A DNA stretch of 64,000 bases from Chryseobacterium sp. ISL-80 (GCA_018613055.1 JAGGQZ010000016.1:60026-124025), one strand, 5' to 3'. Counted from the first letter of the stretch, positions 28,768-37,682 are shown. The notes: generated by a model not told the origin, from the letters alone. Numbers and translations are program-made.

Positions 28768-29679
28768 TTATTTCAATGAATCGATGCGCTTTTTCAACCA
28801 TTTCTCCCACTCCGCCCTTGCGATCCCTACAATGCATTCCTGATGTTCTTTCCGCAGCTCTTTAGGCATAGAATCAATTGCTATGCCACCGAGACCGATG
28901 TGAAGGTCAGGATAATTCTTTTTTATGATCCCGGCAAGTTCCAGGGTTGCTTTCCTGTTTTCCTCCAGTGTGCAGGATAAGAATAAGAACCTGGGTTTCA
29001 CCTTATCCAGCACTGTTTCAAGATCATTTTCGGCAACACTTGTGCCAAGGAAGATAACCTCGAACCCCTTTCTCCTGAGGTACATTGTATAGATCAGCAA
29101 ACCCAGTTCATGTCTCTCCCCTGGTCCGCATACAGCAATTGCCTTGGGAAGAAACGAACTATGCGGAAATGAACTAGATAATCCTTCAATCCTTGAACGA
29201 AGAAACGAAGAAGCAAAATGCTCATGTGCAGTCGTTATACTCCCCTCTTCCCATAAATCGCCTACTTTAATCAAAATTGGTCCTAATAAATCAATGACCG
29301 TTTTATCAATCGTAAAAATACTGAAGGCCTGGTTAATCAATTCATGGGCTTTTGAACTATTGAACTCTATAAGTGCGGTTAATATCTGGTCCCGGATTTC
29401 ATCCAGCTTGTCCCTTTTCTGCGGTTCTGCAGACTCTATTAATGGCGAAGTGTTCTCAAGCAGGGAAACAGCCTGGCTGATCGTGAACCCTTGATTAACT
29501 TTGGAAATCAGCCATCGTAGAGTCTTTAAGTGTTCTTCCGTATACAAGCGATGGCCGGATTCATTTCTGGCAGGAGCAATCATCTGGTATCTTCTCTCCC
29601 AGGCCCTTAATGTCCCCGGCTGGATTCCAAGCATAGTGGCTGCTGCTTTAATATTGTATTTTCCTGTGCTGTTCCCCAT
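28768..29679 (-). CDS. CarH-like MerR regulator with B12-binding domain
   Basis: Predicted cobalamin-dependent transcriptional repressor of the light-sensing CarH/LitR type. In the 303-residue product, residues 8-75 form a MerR winged helix (GTLRAWERRYQMIAPARN). Residues 90-170 form a helical cap with W143 and E153-H154 in the exact Wx9EH spacing that covers adenosylcobalamin in CarH. Residues 178-300 form a Rossmann-like B12 domain with GPGERHELG, whose His190 fits the lower cobalt ligand. The start is ATG 29679, seven bases after GGAGG; the ATG at 29682 is also possible. It sits between mecB and ypbG, where B. subtilis has no such gene. Its targets are not visible here. Confidence 0.88.
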   Translation of the reverse strand: MGNSTGKYNIKAAATMLGIQPGTLRAWERRYQMIAPARNESGHRLYTEEHLKTLRWLISKVNQGFTISQAVSLLENTSPLIESAEPQKRDKLDEIRDQILTALIEFNSSKAHELINQAFSIFTIDKTVIDLLGPILIKVGDLWEEGSITTAHEHFASSFLRSRIEGLSSSFPHSSFLPKAIAVCGPGERHELGLLIYTMYLRRKGFEVIFLGTSVAENDLETVLDKVKPRFLFLSCTLEENRKATLELAGIIKKNYPDLHIGLGGIAIDSMPKELRKEHQECIVGIARAEWEKWLKKRIDSLK

Positions 29680-29743
29680 CATATAACCTCCGTATATACC
29701 TGTCCTACCGATTATATCAGGGTCCATATTTCGCTGTGAAACT

Positions 29744-30532
29744 TCAATCTGCCGGATTAGGGTCTGGTGCCAATGTTATCAGATGGGTTTCAGCTTTTGC
29801 TCCGAGCCTGAATGGAACTCCTGTCGTGCCATACCCATTGCTGGTAAGTACGGTAACGCCATTTTTCTTTTTTATGCCGCCTAGCTCATAAGGGCCAAAT
29901 CCAAAAATCCTTATTTGCCCTCCATGTGTATGGCCGCTCAATACAAGGCTGATCTCGTCATCTGGATTTAGGCTGTTGGCGATCGCGGGATTATGGCTTA
30001 CAAGAATGCGAAATCCTTCGTCTTCAGCATCACGCACAGCCAGATCCAGCCTGCTTTTGCCAAGACCGAAATCATCTATGCCTAAAAGATACAGGACATC
30101 ACCAGCAGCAGATTCGAATTTAACCGCAGTATTGTCCAGGACCTTTACGCCGGAATGATATAAAAGAGAGTCCAGTTCATGGGAATTGAATTCGTAATCA
30201 TTGTTTCCCCAGACAAAAAATACGGGACCTACCGTTTTCAGTTTCTCGAGATTTACAGAAACCCTTTCCAGCGGAACACCTTTTTCCGCAAGGTCACCCC
30301 CGATGATGACGAGGTCTGGCTTTCCTTTTACTTCATTAATGATTGAATCTGAAATAATCCGCTTATGGATATCCGAAATAAAAAAGATTCTTACAGTACC
30401 AAAGCTTGCCGGAAAATTCTTCAGCCTGATTTCCTGCTTTAAAACTCTGTCCTCAAATGCCTGCTTATACATATATAGTAGAAGGAAGCTGCCAAAAAGC
30501 AGCATTCCCAGTAGAATATAAATGATCTCCAT
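29744..30532 (-). CDS. ypbG: metallophosphoesterase YpbG
   Basis: Calcineurin-like phosphoesterase of unknown substrate. The 263-residue product has one N-terminal membrane helix (MEIIYILLGMLLFGSFLLL), then the metal-binding motifs FFISDIHKR, IIGGDLAE, VWGNNDYE, VSHNPAI and LSGHTHGGQIRI in order, so the active site looks complete and probably faces the cytoplasm or the membrane surface. ATG 30532 follows AGGAGGAAGAG; the longer frame begins inside that site. It is 18 bases downstream of an unknown membrane protein gene. Confidence 0.9.
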   Translation of the reverse strand: MEIIYILLGMLLFGSFLLLYMYKQAFEDRVLKQEIRLKNFPASFGTVRIFFISDIHKRIISDSIINEVKGKPDLVIIGGDLAEKGVPLERVSVNLEKLKTVGPVFFVWGNNDYEFNSHELDSLLYHSGVKVLDNTAVKFESAAGDVLYLLGIDDFGLGKSRLDLAVRDAEDEGFRILVSHNPAIANSLNPDDEISLVLSGHTHGGQIRIFGFGPYELGGIKKKNGVTVLTSNGYGTTGVPFRLGAKAETHLITLAPDPNPAD

Positions 30533-30550
30533 CTCTTCCTCCTGCAAATA

Positions 30551-30943
30551 CTAAGTCTGGCCGTTTTCTTTGTTCTCAGTTGAGCTAAATGACATCATAC
30601 CATAAAGCAAACAGAAAACGAAAAAAATAGCTGTCTGCCACCACCCCAGTGGAAACAGCATAAAAAAGCAGCCGAAACAGATAATTGCCAGGGTGATATC
30701 CGCAACCGAGCCTTCATCTCCCTTTACGATATTCTTGACTGCTAAAATGCCGTCCCCGATCAAGCCGCCCATTGAAAACATGCCGATTGCCAGCATCATC
30801 GAGCCAGCAAGGAACCCGAAAGGATTTAAAATGGACTCACTCACAAATTCTTCAGAGTGGAGAGGAATGACAGTTGTCATCCAATTGATCACAAGGTAAC
30901 CAGAAAGCAGTCCGATTACCAGCCTGAACACTTTCCAATGCAT
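30551..30943 (-). CDS. unknown integral membrane protein
   Basis: I do not recognise the family. The 130-residue product starts MHWKVFRLVIGLLSGYLVIN and has about four predicted membrane helices (residues 5-22, 42-62, 80-95 and 100-118), with a short polar tail. ATG 30943 has GGGAGG seven bases upstream. It sits between the CBS protein gene and ypbG with short gaps, so it probably belongs to one transcript with both. It is not YpbF, which is found further on. Confidence 0.7.
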   Translation of the reverse strand: MHWKVFRLVIGLLSGYLVINWMTTVIPLHSEEFVSESILNPFGFLAGSMMLAIGMFSMGGLIGDGILAVKNIVKGDEGSVADITLAIICFGCFFMLFPLGWWQTAIFFVFCLLYGMMSFSSTENKENGQT

Positions 30944-31002
30944 ACAAAAACCTCCCATACTCAATGTATGAAAGGCCCTTGTCTTTATTTCCGTATGGAA
31001 AA

Positions 31003-31635
31003 TCAAACTTCGTGGATGTCGAGAATCCGGAATCCGGAATCCTCCAGCTTTTTGATAAACTTGTCAATATTGTCTTTCTTTTCGATTTTCATGACGATCC
31101 GACGGACAAGCTTGTCTGTCTCATCGAAAGTGACCAATGAAATGATATGTTCATGGAACTGGTGGGCAATATCAGCCAGTCTAGCGATTCTTCCCTCTGT
31201 TTCAACAGATGTGAATGCAATCCTGACACCCTCCCTATGTACTCCGAATGCACTCTGGAATTGGTCCAGAGCATCAGAGCGAGTTACAGCTCCCTGGAAT
31301 TTCTCATTTTCATCGACAACTGCCAGAAGCGGGATATCCTTCAATTTGACGAGTGTGCTTTCAAAGATCTCGATGCCATGGAGGATTTGATCCTGAAGGC
31401 AAAGTATATCCCCGGCCACCTTCTTTTGAAGGAATTCGTCCCTCTCTCCACCTGTCTTGAAGTATTCCTGGTAAATGCCATATCTTGTGACGACACCAGC
31501 ATATTTGTCACCATCCAGAACCGGAACACCATCAATTTCATTCCCATCGAGCTTTTCAAGCACATCTTCCAGTGTATCACCCAATTGCGCAGTAATACAT
31601 TTGTACTTTGGTATCATAATACTTTTAACAAACAT
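31003..31635 (-). CDS. CBS-pair protein with C-terminal ACT-like domain (AcuB-like)
   Basis: The 210-residue product begins MFVKSIMIPKYKCITAQLGD and contains two CBS motifs (about residues 8-60 and 78-130, with DGVPVLDGDKYAGVVTRYG and IPLLAVVDENEKFQGAVTRS). The C-terminal part (about 140-210) resembles an ACT-type regulatory domain. Such proteins bind adenine nucleotides and modulate other proteins; the partner here is unknown. ATG 31635 has a GAGGTG site. The longer open frame upstream crosses that site. The gene is divergent from cotJABC. Confidence 0.75.
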   Translation of the reverse strand: MFVKSIMIPKYKCITAQLGDTLEDVLEKLDGNEIDGVPVLDGDKYAGVVTRYGIYQEYFKTGGERDEFLQKKVAGDILCLQDQILHGIEIFESTLVKLKDIPLLAVVDENEKFQGAVTRSDALDQFQSAFGVHREGVRIAFTSVETEGRIARLADIAHQFHEHIISLVTFDETDKLVRRIVMKIEKKDNIDKFIKKLEDSGFRILDIHEV

Positions 31636-31740
31636 TCCATTCACCTCAAATTTAAAGTACTGCCATACCTTATATATTTCTGCATATCTATAAAAATCCC
31701 TTCTATAAGAGATAAATTTAACATGAAATGAAATTTTGCT

Positions 31741-31748
31741 CATAAAAT
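31741..31748 (+). promoter_or_regulatory. possible sigma-E -10 of cotJABC
   Basis: CATAAAAT fits the sigma-E -10 CATACAAT at 7 of 8 positions and lies about 30 bases before the cotJA ribosome-binding site. No good -35 was seen, so this is tentative. Confidence 0.25.
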
Positions 31749-31779
31749 GAAATGAAGTTTATATAGAGGAGGGCTTAGC

Positions 31780-32010
31780 TTGTCATCATTCAGAAGAGTT
31801 TGGTACCCGTACGCCAGTCCCTTCGATCCTTGTCCGCCTATCAAGGCGAAAACGTATTCCACACCACCGAATCTATTCCTGGGCTTTCAGCCGCCCAATC
31901 TTGAACAATTCACTCCAATGCAAGCATTGAGGACAGGAACACTGTGGAAGGTTTTCTATGATCCCTGGTATTCACCATATGAAGCTCCAAGGGAGGAGGA
32001 CCACTCATGA
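31780..32010 (+). CDS. cotJA: spore coat associated protein CotJA
   Basis: Seventy-six residues, proline- and aromatic-rich (SFRRVWYPYASPFDPCPP, then FYDPWYSPYE), typical of CotJA, a small inner-coat component made in the mother cell under sigma-E. The start is TTG 31780, preceded by GAGGAGGGC. The stop overlaps the cotJB ATG by four bases. In B. subtilis the cotJ operon lies elsewhere, so its position here between the CBS gene and ypbF is a local difference. Confidence 0.93.
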   Translation: MSSFRRVWYPYASPFDPCPPIKAKTYSTPPNLFLGFQPPNLEQFTPMQALRTGTLWKVFYDPWYSPYEAPREEDHS

Positions 32011-32267
32011 AACAATTGCCGAAGGAATTTTATGCGGCCATGGAAGAACTTCAGGCGGTAGATTTTGTTCTCGTTGAACTTACCCTGTATCTTGATACCC
32101 ATCCTGAGGATTATGAAGCCATCAACCAGTTCAACCAGTTCGCTAAAGAAAGGCGCAGATTGAAAAAGGTCGTTGAAAGCATGTATGGACCTCTCCAGCA
32201 ATATGGCAACAGTTATTCTGGTTATCCATGGAACTGGTCAGACGGTCCGTGGCCCTGGCAAATTTAA
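32007..32267 (+). CDS. cotJB: spore coat protein CotJB
   Basis: Eighty-six residues starting MKQLPKEFYAAMEELQAVDF. A helical N-terminal part is followed by a tryptophan/proline-rich tail (YPWNWSDGPWPWQI). It is needed with CotJA and CotJC for coat assembly. The start codon overlaps the cotJA stop and GGGAGGAGG lies just upstream, so translation is coupled. Confidence 0.93.
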   Translation: MKQLPKEFYAAMEELQAVDFVLVELTLYLDTHPEDYEAINQFNQFAKERRRLKKVVESMYGPLQQYGNSYSGYPWNWSDGPWPWQI

Positions 32268-32293
32268 ACTCAACTTAGGAGGGGGTAAGGAAA

Positions 32294-32863
32294 ATGTGGC
32301 TTTATGAAAAAAAATTGCAGTATCCTGTAAAAGTAAGCACCTGTAACCCCATGCTCGCAAAATTTCTGGTTGAGCAATATGGCGGAGCTGACGGTGAATT
32401 GGCTGCGGCACTCAGATACTTAAATCAGCGTTATACCATTCCTGATAAGGTAATAGGATTATTGACTGATATAGGTACAGAAGAATTCGCCCATTTGGAA
32501 ATGATTGCGACAATGATTTACAAATTGACCAAAGACGCTACCCCTGAGCAGATGAAACAGGCAGGACTTGATGCCCACTATGCAAATCATGATAGTGCTC
32601 TTTTCTACCATAATGCTGCAGGAGTGCCTTGGACAGCATCCTATATCCAGGCAAAGGGCGATCCAATTGCCGATTTATATGAAGATATTGCCGCTGAAGA
32701 AAAAGCTAGAGCCACTTATCAGTGGATTATCAATCTGAGCGATGACCCTGACCTAAATGATGGTTTGCGGTACCTTCGGGAACGTGAAATCATCCATTCC
32801 CAGCGTTTCCGGGAGGCAGTGGAAATCATCAAAGAGGACCAGGGCAAAAAGAGAGTTTTCTAA
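32294..32863 (+). CDS. cotJC: CotJC, manganese-catalase-family coat protein
   Basis: The 189-residue product MWLYEKKLQYPVKVSTCNPM is related to dimanganese catalases. The ligand carboxylates and histidines appear in GGADGELAAALRYLNQ, GTEEFAHLEMIATMI and AAEEKARATYQWI with REREIIHSQRF, so the di-metal site looks intact. It is probably laid down in the spore coat as an oxidative-stress or structural component. A GGAGGGGG site precedes the ATG, and a terminator follows. Confidence 0.95.
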   Translation: MWLYEKKLQYPVKVSTCNPMLAKFLVEQYGGADGELAAALRYLNQRYTIPDKVIGLLTDIGTEEFAHLEMIATMIYKLTKDATPEQMKQAGLDAHYANHDSALFYHNAAGVPWTASYIQAKGDPIADLYEDIAAEEKARATYQWIINLSDDPDLNDGLRYLREREIIHSQRFREAVEIIKEDQGKKRVF

Positions 32864-32871
32864 ACAGGACT

Positions 32872-32894
32872 GAAGCATCCGAACTGGATGCTTC
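32872..32894. terminator. terminator between cotJC and ypbF
   Basis: Perfect nine-base stem GAAGCATCC/GGATGCTTC with a 5-base loop and T-rich flanks. It serves the converging cotJABC and ypbF. Confidence 0.85.
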
Positions 32895-33353
32895 TTATTT
32901 ATTTTCATGGTAAAGATTGATATCAAATTTCTTTTTCATTATTTCGAATACAATATGCCTGTTCTTCCATTCCTCCTCTTTCTTCCATAAATCCTTGCTG
33001 CGATCAACGATTTCACATCGCAAAGCCTGGTATTCTTTCTCGGCTTTTTCACGCTTCTCCTTCAACAAGACCATCAGTCCATACGTTCCTACCGTCAGAA
33101 TGAGGAAATATAGATTTGCAGAATTCTGTACATAAACAGAAAAAATCTCGGCGAATGAATAAGAATATGGCTTCATCACCGTTATATAAAGATAGTAGAA
33201 ATAAATTGAGATCAATCCTATCGTTGCCCATACGGATAAAAGATGTCTTGATTTATATCGTTCGAACTTTTTCTTCCGGTCTATTACATTTTGCAGCATC
33301 CTTTTAGTCGCAGGATCCGTACGGTCATTCAGATTCATGATTTCCTGTTCCAT
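32895..33353 (-). CDS. ypbF: YpbF-like membrane protein (DUF2663)
   Basis: The 152-residue product begins MEQEIMNLNDRTDPATKRML. It has a basic N-terminal helix, two predicted membrane helices (about 42-60 and 80-98), and a charged coiled-coil-like C-terminal part (EKREKAEKEYQALRCEIVDR). ATG 33353 follows GGAGGG; the frame upstream is open without support. Its place before ypbE-ypbD-recQ matches ypbF. Function unknown. Confidence 0.8.
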   Translation of the reverse strand: MEQEIMNLNDRTDPATKRMLQNVIDRKKKFERYKSRHLLSVWATIGLISIYFYYLYITVMKPYSYSFAEIFSVYVQNSANLYFLILTVGTYGLMVLLKEKREKAEKEYQALRCEIVDRSKDLWKKEEEWKNRHIVFEIMKKKFDINLYHENK

Positions 33354-33461
33354 GGCAAGCCCTCCCCTTATTAACATTTTTATGAACTTGTCCATAAAGA
33401 TATGTTGTTCAGCCAAAAAAATCATCAGCCTCTTGATTCCTTCTAGCTGGAAAATAAAAAA

Positions 33462-33484
33462 AGCCAGAAGTTTTCACTCCGGCT
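33462..33484 (-). terminator. terminator after ypbE
   Basis: Stem AGCCGGAGT/ACTTCTGGCT with a 4-base loop, followed by TTTTTTT on the minus strand, overlapping the ypbE stop. Confidence 0.85.
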
Positions 33485-34244
33485 AATTTTTAATCGGTAT
33501 TTTAAGAACTTGTCCTGCCTCGATTTCATTTCCCTTCAGATTGTTCGCTTTCTGGATGATTGGGATCCCATCCTGTGACTTATAATAGGTCATCGCCACT
33601 CTGAATAAAGTTTCACTCGGTTTTACTGTATGATAGAGGATCGTTTCCCCGCTTGCTGCCTCTCCTTGATCAGAGCTGGATGAAGACGCAGGGGCTGCCT
33701 GTTCATCCTTTTGTTCGGGAGCGTCTGTCGATTGACCCACCACAGTTTCCTTCTCTCCATCCGCGCTGGTCGCATCCGTTGAGTCCTTGTCGCCTTTATT
33801 GGAAGTTGCAGGTGAAGGTGCAGCAGCGACTGCCTCGATTTCATCTGTAGATTCAGAAACTTCTTCGAACACGGGTGCGGCCTCTTCTTCTTCTTCCTGA
33901 TTCGTGTCTTTCCCATCTTCTTTACTCTCTACATTGATCATTTCCACTCCGGCCCGCTCAAGCGTTTTATTCAATGGCCCCTCTTTACCATCCAGATAGG
34001 AAAGGATGCTGAAAAAAGAAATGGGCAGCAAGATGAAAAACAACGCCATCAGCCTGATCACCGGGTATTTAACTTTCACTTTTGTTTTCTTCTGTTTTTG
34101 TCTATGGATCTCACTTCTGGGTGGCAGTGCATCCTTTTTCTCAACTTTACTCTCAGACTTGCGTTCTACCCTTTTTCTCAGCCGCTCCGCCTGGTCCCTG
34201 ATCGGTTTTTCCCTATTCACTTTCTGTACCCCCATTTGCTGCAT
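33483..34244 (-). CDS. ypbE: YpbE, membrane-anchored LysM protein
   Basis: The 253-residue product has a highly basic cytoplasmic N-terminus (about 1-60), one membrane helix (VIRLMALFFILLPISFFSIL), a long low-complexity acidic/serine/alanine linker (about 105-195) and a C-terminal LysM domain (about 205-253, YHTVKPSETLFRVAMTYY). It should therefore bind peptidoglycan from the membrane. Its start overlaps the end of ypbD by 32 bases, so it is read as part of the recQ-ypbD-ypbE unit. Function unknown. Confidence 0.88.
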   Translation of the reverse strand: MQQMGVQKVNREKPIRDQAERLRKRVERKSESKVEKKDALPPRSEIHRQKQKKTKVKVKYPVIRLMALFFILLPISFFSILSYLDGKEGPLNKTLERAGVEMINVESKEDGKDTNQEEEEEAAPVFEEVSESTDEIEAVAAAPSPATSNKGDKDSTDATSADGEKETVVGQSTDAPEQKDEQAAPASSSSSDQGEAASGETILYHTVKPSETLFRVAMTYYKSQDGIPIIQKANNLKGNEIEAGQVLKIPIKN

Positions 34245-34815
34245 AAGTCCTGAATTTTATGATCAAACCTAAGATGAAATCAATAACAAAATGCATGACG
34301 ATGGTCACTGCCAGGTTGTTCGTGACCATATAAATATAGCCAATCAAGAAACTCAATAAGAAAATATTAGTAAACAAAAACCAATTGAACAAATAACGGT
34401 AGTGCACGACTGCAAAAATAATGCTCGAAATAATCAGACCTGTATTTGTCTGAATGACTCCCCGAAAGAGGATCTCCTCACTGGCAGCAACCAACGCTGC
34501 GATCAGCATGATCTGGAACACGCTTTTATTCCTGAATATTCTTTCGTTCAGCCCTCCATCGTCATAATACGATTTCGGCAGATATTTCATAAGGACGAGG
34601 TCCAGCGCCACGACTGCCGCGCCGGCCCCTAAACCGTACGTCAATATATTCCAATCGTCCCAAATGAATAATTCCGTGAATTCTTTTATACTATCAAACA
34701 ATATCATACCCAAAATGGACGAAATCGTTAATAGTAAAATTTGCGTAGCTGCAAGATGGAAAAGTAGTTCCTTTTCAGTAAGACCCGCCACAGTTTCCTT
34801 ATACCGATCTTTCAT
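34213..34815 (-). CDS. ypbD: CPBP/CAAX-type intramembrane protease YpbD
   Basis: Two hundred residues with about six predicted membrane helices. The abortive-infection/CAAX protease motifs are present: SEEILFRGVIQ with the catalytic glutamates near residue 118, VHYRYLFNWFLF near residue 147 and HFVIDFILG near residue 182. The substrate is unknown. The start overlaps the recQ stop (ATGA). Confidence 0.88.
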   Translation of the reverse strand: MKDRYKETVAGLTEKELLFHLAATQILLLTISSILGMILFDSIKEFTELFIWDDWNILTYGLGAGAAVVALDLVLMKYLPKSYYDDGGLNERIFRNKSVFQIMLIAALVAASEEILFRGVIQTNTGLIISSIIFAVVHYRYLFNWFLFTNIFLLSFLIGYIYMVTNNLAVTIVMHFVIDFILGLIIKFRTYAANGGTESE

Positions 34816-36314
34816 TCTATCCGCTCACTTATCAATAAAATTAAAGCCAAATCACGCTTCCAATCCATCACAGTTTCCTCATGTTCAATGGATGATTTGG
34901 TTTCTTTATAAAGCTCCATATTTATACCACAGGTGCTGCAGCAATTCTCGGGCTTTTCTGCCAGTTCTTCATTGAATGTTTCCAGGATAAATGCCCTTTT
35001 GCATTCCTTTGTCTGAATCCATTCAAGCATACTCCTGATCTTCTGCTTTTTCACGAGTAAACGGTTTTCAATTAATTGCATCATATTTTCCAAATCGGCC
35101 TTATAATTTACATTCTCAAGATTGACCAGGTACTCTTCGACAATCCTCCATTGTATCTCTGTGAATCCGCACAACATTGATAGCTCTTCTGCCCGCTGAG
35201 ACAAACCATGGTAAGGTATTTGATGTTCGACTAGAAAGCCGAACAATCGCTCCACCTGGTACTGATCTGGCAGCTCGGCTTCGGCAAGCTGGTACGCCAG
35301 CTGCTCATCACCTGGAGAATAGAGCAAAATGGCGATTGAATCCAAGCCATCTCTTGCAGCTCTGCCGATTTCCTGAAGGTACGATTCAATTTGCATTGGC
35401 ATGTGAAAATGGATGACATACCGTACATTGTCTTTATTGATGCCCATGCCAAAAGCGCTGGTGGCACAGACGACATCAAGCTGGCCATTGATGAACTGCT
35501 GCTGGATCAGGACTCGGCTTTCTGAATCAAGCCCTCCATGATAGGCCATGACATTTTTGCTGCCCTTCTCCCTCAAATGTGCGGCTGTTTGCTCAGCCAC
35601 TTTTTTGCTTGAAAAATAGATGATCCCGGGTCCTTTTAAAAATTTCACCAGCTCAGTTGTCCTCTCCAGCTTTTCCTGGAATGACGATACATGGTCCAGA
35701 GTGAGCGAAATCGATGGACGGTCCACTGAATAGACTACCTCATTCCATTTCTGAAGACAGAGCTTTTCAGCGATATCTCTGCGAACTTCCTTTGTGGCAG
35801 TGGCTGTTAATGCAAGTGTCAACGGTTGTCCCAGCTTCTTGCGATATTCTCCAAGCTTGAGATAATCAGGCCGGAAATCATACCCCCACTGCGATATACA
35901 GTGGGCCTCATCCACAACGAAAATGGACACAGACAGCTTCATCAGGCGCTCCAATACCGAATCAATCCCCAGCATTTCAGGAGATATGAAGATGTACTTG
36001 AATTTTTCAAGTTGTTCAAGTGCCTGGGCCTTTTGCCGGGGTGACAGGAACGAATTCATGGCAATCACTCTTTTTTCACCCATGGCCATCATTTGCTCAA
36101 CCTGGTCCTGCATCAGCGAAAGTAGTGGTGAAACAACCAAAACAGGCCCTTCCAGCAGGTAACCCGGCAATTGGTAGCATAGTGATTTTCCTGTACCTGT
36201 CGGCAGCATTGAAATTGTATGTTTTTTTCCCATAACAGATTCAATTGTTTCACGCTGTCCCGGGCGGAAATCAGCGAAATGAAAATATTTAGCCAGATAG
36301 TGTTTCAGTTCCAT
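34812..36314 (-). CDS. recQ: RecQ-family ATP-dependent DNA helicase (RecS/YpbC)
   Basis: A 3'-5' helicase acting in recombination and repair. The 500-residue product has motif 0 FADFRPGQRETIESV, Walker A MLPTGTGKSLCYQLP, DEAHCISQWGYDFRPDY (motif II and the RecQ aromatic loop), TATAT, and motif VI QEIGRAARDGLDS. A short zinc-binding segment (KECKRAFILETF..CCSTCGI) follows, but no HRDC domain, making it the short RecQ type of B. subtilis RecS. It overlaps ypbB at its start by about 10 bases. Confidence 0.95.
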   Translation of the reverse strand: MELKHYLAKYFHFADFRPGQRETIESVMGKKHTISMLPTGTGKSLCYQLPGYLLEGPVLVVSPLLSLMQDQVEQMMAMGEKRVIAMNSFLSPRQKAQALEQLEKFKYIFISPEMLGIDSVLERLMKLSVSIFVVDEAHCISQWGYDFRPDYLKLGEYRKKLGQPLTLALTATATKEVRRDIAEKLCLQKWNEVVYSVDRPSISLTLDHVSSFQEKLERTTELVKFLKGPGIIYFSSKKVAEQTAAHLREKGSKNVMAYHGGLDSESRVLIQQQFINGQLDVVCATSAFGMGINKDNVRYVIHFHMPMQIESYLQEIGRAARDGLDSIAILLYSPGDEQLAYQLAEAELPDQYQVERLFGFLVEHQIPYHGLSQRAEELSMLCGFTEIQWRIVEEYLVNLENVNYKADLENMMQLIENRLLVKKQKIRSMLEWIQTKECKRAFILETFNEELAEKPENCCSTCGINMELYKETKSSIEHEETVMDWKRDLALILLISERIE

Positions 36315-37366
36315 TCGGCATCACCATATTTAGCGAGAACAAGCCTGATTTCAAAATAAGAGGCATCAGCCACGCGTTCTTTGATTTGTTTCAATTTTTT
36401 TGCGGAATTCTGCTGTGCAGCCAGCAAAATTCTTTCCAGTTTTCCAGCTGGAACATAGCGTTCTATATCAAATTCCTTTATTGTAAGCACAATCTCTACA
36501 ATATGATCTTCAATCGTGCTTTGTTTAAGATTCCTGACAACGGCAATTTCATCAAGGCTATAGCCCTTTTGCAGCAATTTATACGTTTTGTCAGTTGAAA
36601 GCGTCAATGGCACCTCGCGTTCTGCCTTGTTCAACAATCCGCTCAGCAGCGGATATACAGATGGGCTTTCGAGAAGCCTGTCGAACATGGCATGCAAACA
36701 ATTCAGGAACTCATAATGATAATGAGCCGGTTCCATGCCAGTCCGTTCAGATGCCTGCATGATGGTCAAACCGATTTTCTTGAAGCCGGTCAACCTTAAA
36801 ACGACTAATTCAGGTTTGGTCCCCTCATTCTCCAGTGCGGAAGTAAGTTCTTCATACAGCCTTTCAGCCAGTATATAGCGATCTTCATTTTGCTGTTTGA
36901 TATATCGCTTTACCCAGCTAAGCGTTTCCGGCTTATTCCGGACGGGGATATAGGACCGTTCTTGATTGATTAGGTTCGAACTCACCTGGATGAGCAGCGT
37001 CAATCTTTCCCAGAAAGGCTCGGTTACCTGATGGTATTTCCAGCCATTTAAAAATTCAGGAAGCGGACATTGAGATAAATGCTGTTCAAGCTCCTCTTCC
37101 CCTCTGGATGTTAATTTGACTTTCGTTTCTGCCATCTCTTCTACCAGGCCTCTGCGCTTCAGCCTTCCGACCATTTTTTCCAGTCCATCCCGGCTAACTG
37201 ATGGATATGTAGAGAAATACGGAGTGATTTTATAAAGATGAGCATCCTGGATGGTCTGTGATGAGCGTTTGCCCTGTAAAAGGTGAAACAGCGAATAAAT
37301 GGTTCTCTCACCATTGATTGTTTTCAATATCGACAAAACAACAGACTCCAAATAGGTTATCCCCAT
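36305..37366 (-). CDS. ypbB: YpbB, helix-turn-helix protein
   Basis: The 353-residue product starts MGITYLESVVLSILKTINGE and carries a C-terminal helix-turn-helix (about 265-300, YSLDEIAVVRNLKQSTIEDH), a type often found fused to or next to RecQ helicases. It may help RecQ act on DNA; this is inferred from the constant ypbB-recQ pairing. ATG 37366 has AAGGGTG upstream and gives a length within one residue of the B. subtilis protein. An earlier ATG is not supported. Confidence 0.88.
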   Translation of the reverse strand: MGITYLESVVLSILKTINGERTIYSLFHLLQGKRSSQTIQDAHLYKITPYFSTYPSVSRDGLEKMVGRLKRRGLVEEMAETKVKLTSRGEEELEQHLSQCPLPEFLNGWKYHQVTEPFWERLTLLIQVSSNLINQERSYIPVRNKPETLSWVKRYIKQQNEDRYILAERLYEELTSALENEGTKPELVVLRLTGFKKIGLTIMQASERTGMEPAHYHYEFLNCLHAMFDRLLESPSVYPLLSGLLNKAEREVPLTLSTDKTYKLLQKGYSLDEIAVVRNLKQSTIEDHIVEIVLTIKEFDIERYVPAGKLERILLAAQQNSAKKLKQIKERVADASYFEIRLVLAKYGDAEWN

Positions 37367-37598
37367 ACTATCACCCTTGAAATTAATGCCAATGATGGCT
37401 AAAAACATTTTTCTATCCCATTTGCCTGCCTATTTTTGGGTAAAAATAAACATAGCGTAGGGAAAAAATCCCTATCCTGCTATAGCAGAAAAATATTATA
37501 GCTTTATTTTAACATGAAAATGTCCAGCAGAATGTTTTATTTTCAGCGCAAAATCCATTCCACGCCTTATCTGATAAGCATTCTCAATACTTTTTTTA

Positions 37599-37627
37599 TT
37601 GAAATGTTGGCGATACAGTTTTACAAT
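37599..37627 (+). promoter_or_regulatory. sigma-A promoter of fer
   Basis: TTGAAA (37599-37604), 17 bases, then TACAAT (37622-37627), about 75 bases before the fer ATG. It lies in the 337-base gap between ypbB and fer. The rest of that gap should hold the divergent ypbB promoter; a minus-strand TATAAT at 37500-37495 is a candidate. Confidence 0.75.
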
Positions 37628-37682
37628 AGATATGAGGAATACGTTTTCACTGATATTGGTGAAAACAGCATATTATTGTTAA

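Noticed and set aside
31147..31731. 194-residue plus-strand frame opposite the CBS protein gene
   Set aside because: Antisense to a gene with two recognisable CBS motifs and a good start; nothing supports translation.
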